Shown piece by piece: positions 45,901 through 57,000 of a stretch of DNA of 64,000 bases. Under the pieces are notes generated by a model. That model ran no database searches. It saw nothing but the letters and a program-made list of their open reading frames with translations, and was not told where the DNA came from. Source of the stretch: a virus; IMG/VR virus record IMGVR_UViG_3300043411_000910, positions 1 to 64,000 of that record, one strand, 5' to 3'. The position numbers and the translations under genes were made by a program. The stretch's first letter is position 1, and each line of letters starts with the position of its first letter.

Positions 45901-47014
45901 TAACACTTCTACAAATATATTAAGTCCAGATAAATTTGTTCTTGTGAAATATGAAAACAATATTTTAAGAACTTCATATGGAAGATTAAGCTTAAGTGTT
46001 TCTGATCAAGTAATAAATGCTGGAAGCGTTAATATATATGGTGATACTATATATAAAGCAACAGATGTAGTTTTTTCACAAATCTACAATGATTACAAAG
46101 TAAATTTATCTGAAGCTATTAAAACAGCTATGGGTAAAAATTCAAATTATCAAATACCATCTGGAATAAAACTAGTTGGTGTTGTTGATTTGAGAAAAGT
46201 TACAACTGATTCTAATAACATTGTAATTTCAGAAGTTTTAAAATATGATTTATATAATGCTAAGTTGAGCAACAATAATTATTACAATAATGAATTAGAT
46301 TCTTCTATAAATCAATATGATTTAGTTATACCAAAAACATCTATAAATACAATAAACAAACCATCAATAGGCGATAAATTAATGTGTAGCTTCTATTATG
46401 TTTTAGAGAATGATAGCGAAACACTATCATTTACAAGAAACTCTACACTGTACACGAATAAGAAGTTTGCAAATATTAAAAAGATGGCTGTATCCAGTGG
46501 ATTCAAATCATCTCTATCAACAAAATTGAACGTTAATTTGTTTAATCAACCATCTACTAATTCTAGATATTCTGTTTATTATGACTATACTGCCCCAAAG
46601 CAAAATGAAAGAATAACTGTAGATTATACTTATAACAAGCTTATATCTGATGTTCAATTAGCTATAGAGGCATCAAGACCAATAAATGCCGATGTGCTTG
46701 TGAAAGCATCTTCAAAAGTAATAGTAGATGTTTCTATTTTAATCTATGTAGATTCTTCTGTGGGATTGTCCGAGACTTCTGTGAAACAAAACGTGTCTAA
46801 TGCTATAACTTCAACTGTAAATGTTTTGGCTTTAGGTAGGACATTAGATGATATAGATATTACAAATGCTGCTGATGCAACTACAGGTGTATTAAAATCA
46901 AAAATATTATATTTTAACGTATCTGGATCAAGCGGCTCTGTTTCAAAAATTGTAGCGCAAAAAAATGAATACTTCAATATAGGAACAGTTTCTATTACAT
47001 CGGAAATTAGATGA
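42983..47014 (+). CDS. Baseplate J-like wedge protein, enlarged
   Basis: This encodes 1,343 residues. The N-terminal 260 residues (Leu-Asp-Lys-Phe-Ala-Lys-Asn-Phe-Gly-Ile, Gly-Thr-Ile-Gly-Asn, Gly-Gly-Gly-Ser-Asp-Lys-Glu-Asn-Asp) match the start of J-like/gp6-like wedge proteins. The final 150 (Arg-Pro-Ile-Asn-Ala-Asp-Val, Leu-Gly-Arg-Thr-Leu) match their end. Between them lies about 900 residues of beta-rich inserted sequence. P2 gpJ has about 300 residues and T4 gp6 660, so this is a large insertion that would project from the baseplate rim. Its stop overlaps the ATG of the I-like gene. Confidence 0.78.
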   Translation: MVSIRNTNEIILSLIDFYRTVKPNLNTNPGSYTNDVFISPLASQLSLLYDQISNISSKQSLRLVIGSDLDKFAKNFGISRAGSTSSSGVVLATFSSLNANFSIKKNDVFISNNGVSFVATSNIPISISNSNFYKSIALKYKNDLDANNITDVYAVEVPLVCSNAGTIGNIAKYSMSRTNVSGINNVINPNSFGGGSDKENDAIFRDRILSVFTGSSVGTNLGYLNSTLAVSGVLDAFVVEPGDTLMTRDGTVVNKALDGTLTIVSEGSGGKVDIVVLGDSNQETTDSFIFLDKSNESNISNSKNDYTIGQISGEENKSIKRKRIDNIKAGVLPNQPISAITKVSGSLSGSNFKEKTVDSYGRVSGNYELLKDSGYYSESPWALDKLHWISDRIEEFQEDRIKNQIYGQDTLNFTGTIRIPKVTQQVQILNENSKITSDRSIIQLLHYPVTNVTRVFNTNTGERYIVSNQNPDGSGSINTTGRIKISGGTLPTQSTTLQVDYSWVVDYDSTLDYDGLENTRNIRSVSDSIDWGYSGIVRDEKIKLTLDSGGSFYSGKSLLPINNIVSCFQYDQFVSQVYKITSGVYVDRLAVTISNINVEPASVYKVTKLNTNIDVYNTNSADYKTSSSTSLFGLETVYNLTIILPSDTTVIENNYVSIYLNSSEIFSVDDVVGSFSNFDITIPIINTTKTAEEIYVLVNYISNAQNVYNSSITNLPNSLFNNGLYSAQSQKTSNITNPIFSESLKVKTNTNSELYIETSLTSDLFDVSVNDVLTIVKVSNNFELWNSAHLGSIALSDANKVQLILSGYNSPVDGDVVTVVMIPKQISRFQPITRQSNNIQYSLCQGSSTVAISNFIVESEIEFSISSMSDGYEIVSYTDGYVSSTDDNICIFSSLTYSFSLLDNVKNYIVKIKSGSNIGDHYVLDYEQSDNTITIGNDYNNTTINNYSLIKIADAKEIPITSVDYTNNRLNINNTSTNILSPDKFVLVKYENNILRTSYGRLSLSVSDQVINAGSVNIYGDTIYKATDVVFSQIYNDYKVNLSEAIKTAMGKNSNYQIPSGIKLVGVVDLRKVTTDSNNIVISEVLKYDLYNAKLSNNNYYNNELDSSINQYDLVIPKTSINTINKPSIGDKLMCSFYYVLENDSETLSFTRNSTLYTNKKFANIKKMAVSSGFKSSLSTKLNVNLFNQPSTNSRYSVYYDYTAPKQNERITVDYTYNKLISDVQLAIEASRPINADVLVKASSKVIVDVSILIYVDSSVGLSETSVKQNVSNAITSTVNVLALGRTLDDIDITNAADATTGVLKSKILYFNVSGSSGSVSKIVAQKNEYFNIGTVSITSEIR

Positions 47015-50000
47015 ATAATTTGAGAATAGTTAATGTTGAAATAAAGTCAAGCACATCAGTGGTTATTGAATTTTCTGATAAGTTATATAAAAATTTATCA
47101 GAAGATAATTTTACAATAACTTGTGATGTGAATTCAGTTCCAGACTCTAAAGTATTATCTATACTAGTTAAGAATGAGTTTGTTTTTCTTGAAGTACAAC
47201 CACTTACTCCTTTCGTAAAATATAAATTAACAGCAGTAAATACACCAGCAAAAATAATATCTCTAGAAAATAAATATCAGCTATCAGAGGATGGAGTATC
47301 AAATACATTTAGTTTTTTAGGTCCAATACAAGATGATAATGTTTTTAAAAACATATTGTTTTCACTTCTAAAAGATTCTGTATACAATGTTCATTCTCAA
47401 AATACATATGAATCAAACATACTAGATGCTTTATCTAAATATTTAGATAAAGCATTGGATGATATCAATCAAGTAAAGAATGAAAATTATTTATTTTTTG
47501 ATGTAATAGATGAACAAAAGGTAAGGGGATCAGGTCCATTTGATAAGCTAAATGAAGGTAGTGCATTTAAAATATCAAGAGTTTCAAGATCTCCAAGTAA
47601 CAAAAAATCAGAATTGAATTTATCCATAAATCCATCTGAACAAAAACTAATATCTTTACAACAAGAGCTTACTACGGAAATATTTAATGGCTCTAAACTA
47701 TCTAGTTTCGATCCAAATTCATTGGTATTAAATCTATCTAAAAGTAATGTTATTAGAGTATCTAGTATTTCTTTTACTTTGAATACATCAAATCCAAACT
47801 ATACATATGATATAGAAAAATTTGGCTACCAGTTAAAAGAAAACAAATATGATGAATTTGCGTTCAAATATCTTTTGCTAGATGATAATCAACTAAAACT
47901 AAGCAATGGCTTGTTATTAGATTCTAATTTTGATATATCGAAAATAATAAAAATAGAAGTTAGTTATTATTGGAAAAACTTAGCCATACTACCTTCTGAT
48001 ACAGTGAATGTTTTTACAATAGCTAGATCTAATTATGAACTAATAAATCCAATAGTAAATAAATTTAATCTAAAGTATAGTAACATAGTTGATTCAGATG
48101 GAAACTCAATCAAATCAAATGGGTTGATTATAAAGAATACTGAATCGAACTCAACTCATCAGGCATTTTTATACGAAATAGATTATAACTTAGATGCACT
48201 GCCATTTAGAGCTGGTCAATATTGCGTTGATTATAGCTCGGGAACGTGTTTTGTTTATGGAGAAGATTCTAGAAATAATGGGACTGGAGAATTCCCTCCA
48301 TTGATTTCATACTACCATAAAAATTCATATAAAGATAGTATTGACTATACTTATGATTCATCTAATTATGATTTTGCAGTGATGCCAATGGGCAGTTTAA
48401 CAGAAACTAATTTTATCATAAATTTTCAATATGAGTCTGTGCTAATAGATGGTAAAGACTATGTTTCATTTTTACATGAAGAATCTTTAAATGAATCTGT
48501 AGAAAATAATCTAGTAGCTTTGAATGTGCTAAAAACCAAAAATTATCCAGTAACAAATGTATTTGATATTTATAATCAAACAACTGGTGAAAAGTATACA
48601 GTTAGTAGGTTTGAAGATGATAAAGTTTACTTTAAATATATAAATGCTCCCAATGTAAAATCGATAACAAAAGAGCCAATAAATTTTTCATCTATATCAG
48701 ATGAACTTATAGTTAATGACATTGTTACTAACTTAAATTCACTTTTGATAGCCAAGTGTGAACTATCTAAAACGAATATCCTATCTAGGACTTTTGATTC
48801 TCTTGGTAACTTTACAAATACTACATTTGTGCCAACGGATAGAGAAATATTTAAAACAGAATATAATTATCTAGAAGTTTTATCTAGCACAGAGAACTCA
48901 AATAAATTAAATAATCTTGGTGATTATTTGGTTGATTATAGAAATGGTGTTGTTTACTGTGCCATAGCAACTTCTTTAGATAATCTTGGTTTTTGTAATT
49001 ATTATTACTCAGAGATAATTACAACGAATAAACATATACTATCAGTTGATGACTTATATAGATTATATAATACCAAATCAAAAATAGAATATACTTCATT
49101 TACAGATTCTTCCATAACATTTGACATGGATAAAGTATCAGCTGAATATGGTTTAAACGCACAATATCCATATTATATAAAAGATAAATATATAGGTACT
49201 TTTGGATCATCATTTTCTTATGGTGTTAAAGACAACATATCATCTTTAAATGGTGTATATGAATATCTAGATTTTAAGAATTCAAAATTCCCTGTTAACT
49301 TCTCACAAACATCAAACTTTTCAGGAACAAATATAATAGTAGAAAGTGTAAGTAAACAATATACACTAGAAACCAAGTATTCAGAAGATGGCTATTATGT
49401 TGATCTAGATAATGATGTTTCTTACAAATCACCAAATATACAATATAGTTTCACAGTACAAGATGAATTTGCTGCTCAAATAACTGTATTAAGCTTTGAT
49501 ATTTCTAATGGCAATAAACTATTCATAGATGTAGCTATGGAAGGATTATTGGTTAATGTTGTTTCAGAATTTTCAATTAATGATGTATCTAATATTGTTG
49601 TTGATCATAGCTCTGGACCAATCTTAGTTGATTATTCTTATCTAGTAGATGAGATATTGGTTAGCTATGAATATGGAGAAAATGTAATTGATTTCAGGTT
49701 GAGTGAAACTGTAAAAAAAGATGATATCTATTACGTCTCATATAAAGTTGGTGCATTAAGAGATGCTCTAATAAGAAATTTCGGAACATTAATAAATATT
49801 CCAGAGCTAGCTACATTTGATACTCAGCTGGAAAGAGAAAGATATAGGGATGCTATATTTGCAGCTTTAAGTTCTTTTATAAAAGGTTCAACTTCTGATT
49901 CTATAAAAAATATAGTTTATAATATAGCTCACACACAACCAAACATAACAGAATCAAATTTAAACGCATGGGAATTGGGCTACAACATACTAGAGCCTTC

Positions 50001-53000
50001 TTTGGTTAAAACAAAGGGTAATTTTGAATTTGTAAACTCGAAGCATGGTTCAGGTATATTGGTAGATGAAGATAAAGAGATAAAGTTATCTTCGTTTTCA
50101 AATATAAATCCAGAAGAAGGCACCATCCAGTTTTGGGTAAAACCAACATGGAATGGTTTAGACGATACTAGCGATGTAACATTTGAAATAAAATACTCAA
50201 CTACACAATATCCAATTGATCATATCTATATTGGATCTGATCAAAAGTATCTTACTACAGATGAGTATTCTACTGGTAAATTTACATTAAATAAATCTAA
50301 TGTTGTATCTGGTATTCCTTCATTAACCAGTGATGGTATATATGTTTACTACACTGATAAATGGAATCTATCTATAATAGATGGATATACAAATGTTGAT
50401 TTGTCTGGTTTAACAGTAGAAATCACATCCAGTGACCCGATATTTAATGCAGAGTTTGATGGGATTAATTCACCAACAGTTACTTCAGGCAACAATAAAC
50501 TAAAGTTAAGATTCAATGAATCAAAAATAAACTATAATATATCTTTTAGATCAGATTCATATAAATATTTTATAGATTCATCTATGGACAAATCTAGATT
50601 TTCTATATACAAAGATCCATTTGGATATTTATGTTTTAGAGTTATTGATGCATCTGGGAAAGTTTATAGCATAAAGGGTGATGTAAGTTCTTGGTTGAAA
50701 GAAGATAATCACCAGATAGCTGTAAGTTGGAAGATAGGATCAAAAAATTATCAAGATGAACTTCATTTATTCCTAGATGGATTTGAGGTTTCAAATAATA
50801 CAAGATATTCTTCTGGAATAAATCCATACACAAATCAAAAATATACATCGGCAGAACGAAGCTTTATATTAAGCAGCTCAAATACTGTTGGATCAAATGA
50901 TCTTGAGACCGTTGCTGGATCAAGTGTAGTAACATCATCAATAAACTTTAGTAACTATAATATTACCCCCGGAGATGTCCTTTATATATATAATGATTTG
51001 TTTGATGCAAATGGTTATGTAGTGGCTTCTGTATCTGGTCAGACATTAACTTTAGCCTCTACTATTGGTTATTCGATATCAGATCTTGAGTTTTCTATAA
51101 ACCCAACGTTAACAGAAACAAATGCAGCTTATAAACTTTACAAAAACACAATAGTTACAGCTTATGATTATTATCTATCGTCAAATGATGGATACGTGCT
51201 ATCTGGATCAAATGCATTGTATTCTTCATCTGACTTCTCTAATGTTAATAAAAATGATTTTGTTGTAATAGACAAAGTTGGTTATCTTGATTATTATATA
51301 GTATCTCAAGTTGGAGATGGGTATCTAACTCTAGATGAAACATTCAATTCAAATGATTCATCACTTGATTTTTATGTCTATGATTCATCTTCTGGCAAAG
51401 AATTAAAATCACCAAGAACAAGTTTACCTGATTATTTGTTTTCCACAAGCAAAGATAAAAATTATATTTCTTTTAGGAATGGCATATCAGATAAATCTAT
51501 AATTATAATACAAACATTAGGTTTGAATTTTGAGAGAGTAAATAGAAAATATTATTTATGGTCAGATGAAAGCCAAAATATAATAAAAACACAATTGCCA
51601 GCTCCAGTTAGCATTGATGATGTTAAAATATATAAAACAATACTTGATAGAACAAACATAGATTCTTCTAACTCTACAACTATAGTTAATTCATTCACAT
51701 CAAATAATTTGACAACCTATGATGCAATAAACTCTGGATCAGGAAGAACTTTAAATGTATCATTATCTGGATCAAATATAGATTTTACAACACCTGTATC
51801 AGTAAATGTAAATGGTAATGTAAATTATATAAATACAACCGAAACTATTATATTTAATGGTTATGGTAATCTACAGACAACAAACAAATTTCAAAACGTT
51901 AATTACATTAATGTAACTGGAGACGTAGTATCTATATCAAAAAACTATTGCGCTATTTCATGTAGAGAGTATAATATATTAACAGATGAAGAGTTAGATT
52001 ATTTGGCAGAAATAAAATATAGCTATGAGGTTAATAGAGGCATTTCTTTATTCTCTGATGGATATGGTCTTGTATCTGATGCTAATAATGTTTTTAGTCA
52101 ATCTAATATAGATGATTTCATCAATATAACCTCCCCAATGGAGGTGGCTGGATTTTATAAAATAAAATCATTATCAGATAGTAATACATTATCTATAGAA
52201 CCATTAGACACTGGATTTTCACTTCCATTGGCTTCATTTACAGATGGTGTTTATTCAATAATAAAATCAACGGATTATAGGTCTGGCTTGCAAAACGGAT
52301 TCTTCTATTTTGAGCCAAGTAAATTCCCAGGACAACCATATTATCTAAAGAAAGGATTTTATGAATTTGACTACAATACTTACTTAAACATCTCTCATAA
52401 ATTTGGGAAATATTTATTTATAGGCTCTGATGTTAATTCTAGTAATCAATGCAAATCATCAATAAATAACTTTGCTATTTATAATATAGCTTTAACTGAT
52501 GTAAGGTCAGGCGAAATAATATCAGATGTCTTATCAGTAACAAAAGATTTTAATTCTATTCTTGGAGTTAAGCTAAACAAAAATGTATTATTTTTCAACA
52601 ATTTTGATAGCACATCAATAACAAACCAAGCTCCATTTTATCAATCTGATAAGAAATACATATACTCAAATAACTCTGTAAATGAAAACTTTAAATCATC
52701 AGTTTATCTAAATAATTACTCTATATCAGAAGAAAACAATGGTTATCTAAGTGAATTGGAGGGGACAATAGATGCTTGGATTTCTCCAATATTTGATTCG
52801 ATTAATGATAATAATTATAGATTTTACTTTGATTCAACATCGGCTAAAGAATTAGACTTAGTAAGTTCGTCTAATAATTTAATTAATTTACCAGAATTAG
52901 CAGAATCAATAATATCAATAACAACAAACAATCAAGCTGTAAATTACGCAATAGGTTCAAGAATTGAATTATTAAAGTCAGACTCAACTGAAGAGACAAT

Positions 53001-53991
53001 AACATCAAGCTCAACAAATAAAGTTGTGCTATCAAATGATGCATATCAAATACTTTCTGTAAAAATAGTCAATAACTATTCTAATATAGATTACTTTGAC
53101 TCTGGAGTAATATCCTCTGACCATAGGACAATATATTTAAACAAAAACTTACCAGCAAATAATACTCAAGTGAAGGTAATATACAAAAAATTATCATCAG
53201 TATCCAATAAATCTAATGGTCAATCTATTATACTAAATAAAAAACTACCTACAAATACATGTAATGTAAAAGTGAAGTTCATACCAAAAGGAATGAATGG
53301 TGATAGAATTTGTTTATACAAAGATAAAGAAAGTTACTTAAACTTTGCAATAAGGGCTAATTCAAAAGATTATGTTGTTAGGCACCCAATAACATGGATA
53401 CGTGGTTCATGGCATAAGGTTAGAGTTTCTTGGAAGACAAATTCCAAATCTGACAATATGGTTATGTTTATAGATGGATACAAAGCATCCTCAATAACAT
53501 CTGGATCAAATCTGATATTACAAGAAAATGGATTCAACCAAACTATAGTTGGCGATGGATATAATATATCTTTAAGTGATAAGATTGAGTTATCTGATAA
53601 ATTAAATATGTTTCATATTGGATCAGATTATTCTAAAAATAACTTGGCGGTTTGTAGCATGGATAATTTTAAGATAAGCAATGTATTCAAAAAGGTTTAC
53701 TCATACAATGGTGAATCAATGGATCCAACATATAATGGTTCATCTTCATATCCTACAACTAAAGATTTATATACTACATATTTATTAGATAGTGACATAA
53801 GTTATGAAAGAATTGATAAAACAAAGTTCATACAAATAATAAATAAACAAAATGGATTAAATGAATTTGTTGTTGATGTTTTTGATGAATTCTTTATACT
53901 AGAAAACAGTTCAAGAAGCAAAGAAATAATGGAGCTTTTGATAAATATACTTAAGCCAGCTAACTCAAGAGTCTTTATCAACTACAATTAA
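47011..53991 (+). CDS. Baseplate I-like protein with inserted LamG-type domains (largest in window)
   Basis: This encodes 2,326 residues, starting at an ATG that overlaps the stop of the J-like gene. Segments at about 105-165 and 915-1,005 (Arg-Asp-Ala-Leu-Ile-Arg-Asn-Phe, Asn-Ala-Trp-Glu-Leu-Gly) and the end (Ile-Leu-Lys-Pro-Ala-Asn-Ser-Arg) resemble tail protein I/wedge proteins. Two jelly-roll LamG/concanavalin-like domains are visible. One is at about 1,010-1,270 (Gly-Thr-Ile-Gln-Phe-Trp-Val-Lys-Pro), the other at about 1,910-2,230 (Gly-Thr-Ile-Asp-Ala-Trp-Ile-Ser-Pro, Trp-His-Lys-Val-Arg-Val-Ser-Trp). Such domains bind carbohydrate or protein. Seven Asp-Gly-Tyr tripeptides occur. The protein may join the wedge to receptor-binding modules. 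Confidence 0.72.
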   Translation: MNNLRIVNVEIKSSTSVVIEFSDKLYKNLSEDNFTITCDVNSVPDSKVLSILVKNEFVFLEVQPLTPFVKYKLTAVNTPAKIISLENKYQLSEDGVSNTFSFLGPIQDDNVFKNILFSLLKDSVYNVHSQNTYESNILDALSKYLDKALDDINQVKNENYLFFDVIDEQKVRGSGPFDKLNEGSAFKISRVSRSPSNKKSELNLSINPSEQKLISLQQELTTEIFNGSKLSSFDPNSLVLNLSKSNVIRVSSISFTLNTSNPNYTYDIEKFGYQLKENKYDEFAFKYLLLDDNQLKLSNGLLLDSNFDISKIIKIEVSYYWKNLAILPSDTVNVFTIARSNYELINPIVNKFNLKYSNIVDSDGNSIKSNGLIIKNTESNSTHQAFLYEIDYNLDALPFRAGQYCVDYSSGTCFVYGEDSRNNGTGEFPPLISYYHKNSYKDSIDYTYDSSNYDFAVMPMGSLTETNFIINFQYESVLIDGKDYVSFLHEESLNESVENNLVALNVLKTKNYPVTNVFDIYNQTTGEKYTVSRFEDDKVYFKYINAPNVKSITKEPINFSSISDELIVNDIVTNLNSLLIAKCELSKTNILSRTFDSLGNFTNTTFVPTDREIFKTEYNYLEVLSSTENSNKLNNLGDYLVDYRNGVVYCAIATSLDNLGFCNYYYSEIITTNKHILSVDDLYRLYNTKSKIEYTSFTDSSITFDMDKVSAEYGLNAQYPYYIKDKYIGTFGSSFSYGVKDNISSLNGVYEYLDFKNSKFPVNFSQTSNFSGTNIIVESVSKQYTLETKYSEDGYYVDLDNDVSYKSPNIQYSFTVQDEFAAQITVLSFDISNGNKLFIDVAMEGLLVNVVSEFSINDVSNIVVDHSSGPILVDYSYLVDEILVSYEYGENVIDFRLSETVKKDDIYYVSYKVGALRDALIRNFGTLINIPELATFDTQLERERYRDAIFAALSSFIKGSTSDSIKNIVYNIAHTQPNITESNLNAWELGYNILEPSLVKTKGNFEFVNSKHGSGILVDEDKEIKLSSFSNINPEEGTIQFWVKPTWNGLDDTSDVTFEIKYSTTQYPIDHIYIGSDQKYLTTDEYSTGKFTLNKSNVVSGIPSLTSDGIYVYYTDKWNLSIIDGYTNVDLSGLTVEITSSDPIFNAEFDGINSPTVTSGNNKLKLRFNESKINYNISFRSDSYKYFIDSSMDKSRFSIYKDPFGYLCFRVIDASGKVYSIKGDVSSWLKEDNHQIAVSWKIGSKNYQDELHLFLDGFEVSNNTRYSSGINPYTNQKYTSAERSFILSSSNTVGSNDLETVAGSSVVTSSINFSNYNITPGDVLYIYNDLFDANGYVVASVSGQTLTLASTIGYSISDLEFSINPTLTETNAAYKLYKNTIVTAYDYYLSSNDGYVLSGSNALYSSSDFSNVNKNDFVVIDKVGYLDYYIVSQVGDGYLTLDETFNSNDSSLDFYVYDSSSGKELKSPRTSLPDYLFSTSKDKNYISFRNGISDKSIIIIQTLGLNFERVNRKYYLWSDESQNIIKTQLPAPVSIDDVKIYKTILDRTNIDSSNSTTIVNSFTSNNLTTYDAINSGSGRTLNVSLSGSNIDFTTPVSVNVNGNVNYINTTETIIFNGYGNLQTTNKFQNVNYINVTGDVVSISKNYCAISCREYNILTDEELDYLAEIKYSYEVNRGISLFSDGYGLVSDANNVFSQSNIDDFINITSPMEVAGFYKIKSLSDSNTLSIEPLDTGFSLPLASFTDGVYSIIKSTDYRSGLQNGFFYFEPSKFPGQPYYLKKGFYEFDYNTYLNISHKFGKYLFIGSDVNSSNQCKSSINNFAIYNIALTDVRSGEIISDVLSVTKDFNSILGVKLNKNVLFFNNFDSTSITNQAPFYQSDKKYIYSNNSVNENFKSSVYLNNYSISEENNGYLSELEGTIDAWISPIFDSINDNNYRFYFDSTSAKELDLVSSSNNLINLPELAESIISITTNNQAVNYAIGSRIELLKSDSTEETITSSSTNKVVLSNDAYQILSVKIVNNYSNIDYFDSGVISSDHRTIYLNKNLPANNTQVKVIYKKLSSVSNKSNGQSIILNKKLPTNTCNVKVKFIPKGMNGDRICLYKDKESYLNFAIRANSKDYVVRHPITWIRGSWHKVRVSWKTNSKSDNMVMFIDGYKASSITSGSNLILQENGFNQTIVGDGYNISLSDKIELSDKLNMFHIGSDYSKNNLAVCSMDNFKISNVFKKVYSYNGESMDPTYNGSSSYPTTKDLYTTYLLDSDISYERIDKTKFIQIINKQNGLNEFVVDVFDEFFILENSSRSKEIMELLINILKPANSRVFINYN

Positions 53992-54014
53992 GGTTGTATA
54001 TTTATATAGGAAAC

Positions 54015-57000
54015 ATGGATAGAAAAACTATTACAGCTGAGCAGAATATATGGTTTAATTCTCAACAAATAGATGAAGACAACTTAAACCTAGAACAAGA
54101 GTATAATAATACAACAAAATCTTCACTGGTTTCTAATCATATAGGTTCAGGTGTATTAATTGATGGCTTAACCCAATTAGAATATTTTTCAACAGAAGAT
54201 GTTACTTCAACTATAGATGGAAATGTATTAACACCAAAAGCTCAACCAAGCGATATTAATTTTGGAAATCAATTAGAGGTATCTCTAGATCAATCAAAAG
54301 TATTTGGAAGAAGAACGGTAAAATGTGTTGTGATAGGTACTGACTACAATGACTCATTGATCTTCGAACAATTTGTGTTCAATAGAAACGAATCACAATT
54401 TGGCTCAAAACATTTTAAGAAAATAATAACTGTTTTGATAAATGACTTATCTGGAGATTCCGGCAAAAGCTTTAACCTTGGTGGGGTTTTAAAAGTAAAA
54501 GAAGCGAAGCAATCTATACTTTCAAGAGATACTTTATCTGTATATCAAAATTATCAACCAAATATATTTTGGAGAGATTTTTATAGCTTACAAACAGTAG
54601 ACTTAAATAGTCTATTAGAGTTAGCTTTACCAACATATGATATATCTTCTTTAAATATACAAACCTCAGAATTTACCACAAGATCTATAATAAAAGATGA
54701 TATCTCGACAGAACTAGGACAGAAGTTTAAAGCAAAATCAAATAATATTCAAAAAATAAGATTATTGGTTTCTGTTGAAAATACAGAATTTGGTTCAGAA
54801 ACAGATTTAGAATGGAATGGAGAAATGGTTTTAAGTGTATATCCACTACAATCAACAATATCTTGTCCTTCTGATATTGCTCCTAATTTAGAAATAGATT
54901 TTGATCCAATCAATTCTCCTATAGCTCAAGTTAGTTTTAGTTATGCAACTTTACTTGCTTCTGGAATACAATTATCTAATACATTACAGCCAGTGGAATT
55001 TGTATTGTCAAACATTTCAGTTGGCACAAACAAAAAGATAGAGAAAGACAAATACTATCTACTATCTCTTAAACGTTCTGGCTCTGCGGATAAGTGTAAC
55101 ATTACGCTAGGCATCTCTGAGAATTTACTAACAGATAGCAGGCTTGTTGTTAGTAACGGCGAGATTTGGGTTGACGTACAGGACGAAAGTTTATGGTTTG
55201 AAATAGAATCAGATACAGCCAAACTTTCATCTGGTAAAATATATGAAGATGGTTTTGGTATTGAAATAGAAAAAACTAAAACTGATTCAACTGGCACATA
55301 TGATTATTCATTAAGTGGTTTATCATTTCATGGTAATTCAGAATTCACTGGAGTTGTTAGTTCAGTTACTAGTTCTTATTCAGAGGTTGAAGATACTAGA
55401 ACTGGCGGAACTACTTATTCAGTTCAAAAGAAAGTTCCAGATGTTAATCTATTATCATCAATAGAGCTATCAGATTTAGAATCAACTAAAACTTTATTGA
55501 AAGTTGGAAAGATACTAGATAAAAATAGAAAACTCGTTCCAAGTAATATAATAAACTCCAATTTACATTCTTGGAGTTTTGTAAAGAACCAAATAATAAT
55601 ACCAATTGTTGATGATGCAACAGATGGATACAGATATGATGGTTATGTAAATACTTTAGTTTCTAGCTTAATCAATGGTGAGTTATTTTTATCCAAGATA
55701 ACACCAAATAATTTAAGCTCATCATTGTCCTACAGAATAGGCGATGCAGAAGTTAGGACATTAATTTATGGTGATTTAAATGGGGATTGTATAGTAGATG
55801 AATCAGATCTTGATCTATTAAACTACTATTCTGATTTCAATTTAAATTCATCACCAAAATTAGATTCTGTTATGGTTAGTGATGGAATATCTCCAGCTAC
55901 ATATGAGAATGGTTACAAGTTTTTAACTAATCCAAGTAAATCAGCTTCATCATTAGACTTTCAAGTTGTTTTAAAGTCAAGCGGAGCTATGTTAGCTCAA
56001 GCACTTGATGGTGTTTTAGTTAATTCATCAAATACACTTTCAAGCTTTTCAAGTGCCAGTATAGATTTTTCAGCAATAACAAATCTAACAGATTGCGTAC
56101 TATTAGTATTTGATGGAACTAATTCAGAAAATTATGGTGCGTTTGATATCAAATCAATAAATACAGCAACAGATACTTTAACCATAGGTAAAAAATACAT
56201 TGATGAATCTGTAATGCTTTCTTTATTAGCTGGCAACATAGACCAAGATTTTTATATAGGTCCAAATGATGGTTACATATTGGAAAGCTATTTAGTTAGA
56301 GAGAGATTAACTTCTTTTGATGCTACACCATATCCAAGTGTTACTTCAAATTACTATGATAAGGTTGGGAAAACATTTCAAGCCGTTATTCTAAAAATAG
56401 AATCTATTGTAGATAGAGATGATGAATATTCAACAGATTTGTTTACCAGAGACTCAGTAGTCCATCCTATAAAAGATATATTCACACTTGATGTGAATTT
56501 ACAAGATTTAGATCTATTAAATAATCCAGTACAGTTTACTATAGAACCAAGATTAGTTTGGAAAAATTATCTTGTTGTTTCTGAATCAGATGTAAAGCTT
56601 GTTCCAAATGTATTAACATCTGGATCTGGATCACAAGAACCATGTCAAGAATTATGTGAGAAGCCAATTGTCTATCCAGTCAAACCAACATTTGACAAAG
56701 GCAAAAATGATTTCTTTGTACCAGATAATTTAATAATCAACAATGGTCAAATTTTAAACAATGATGGATCATATCATAAAGTAGATTTTGAGGTTGGTAC
56801 AATTATGCTTGAGATCCCAGATAATTTCTACGGTAACGAGCAAAGCATAAATATATTCACGGCTTTTGTTTGTGATAACGAATCCACTGGTAAAACAATA
56901 CAAGGGTTCCCAGCTATGAAATTTGCCGACTGTACATTTGTTAAATCTGATTCAATATCTAAAGGACAAGTAAAATTTGATATAGCAATACAATCATTTT

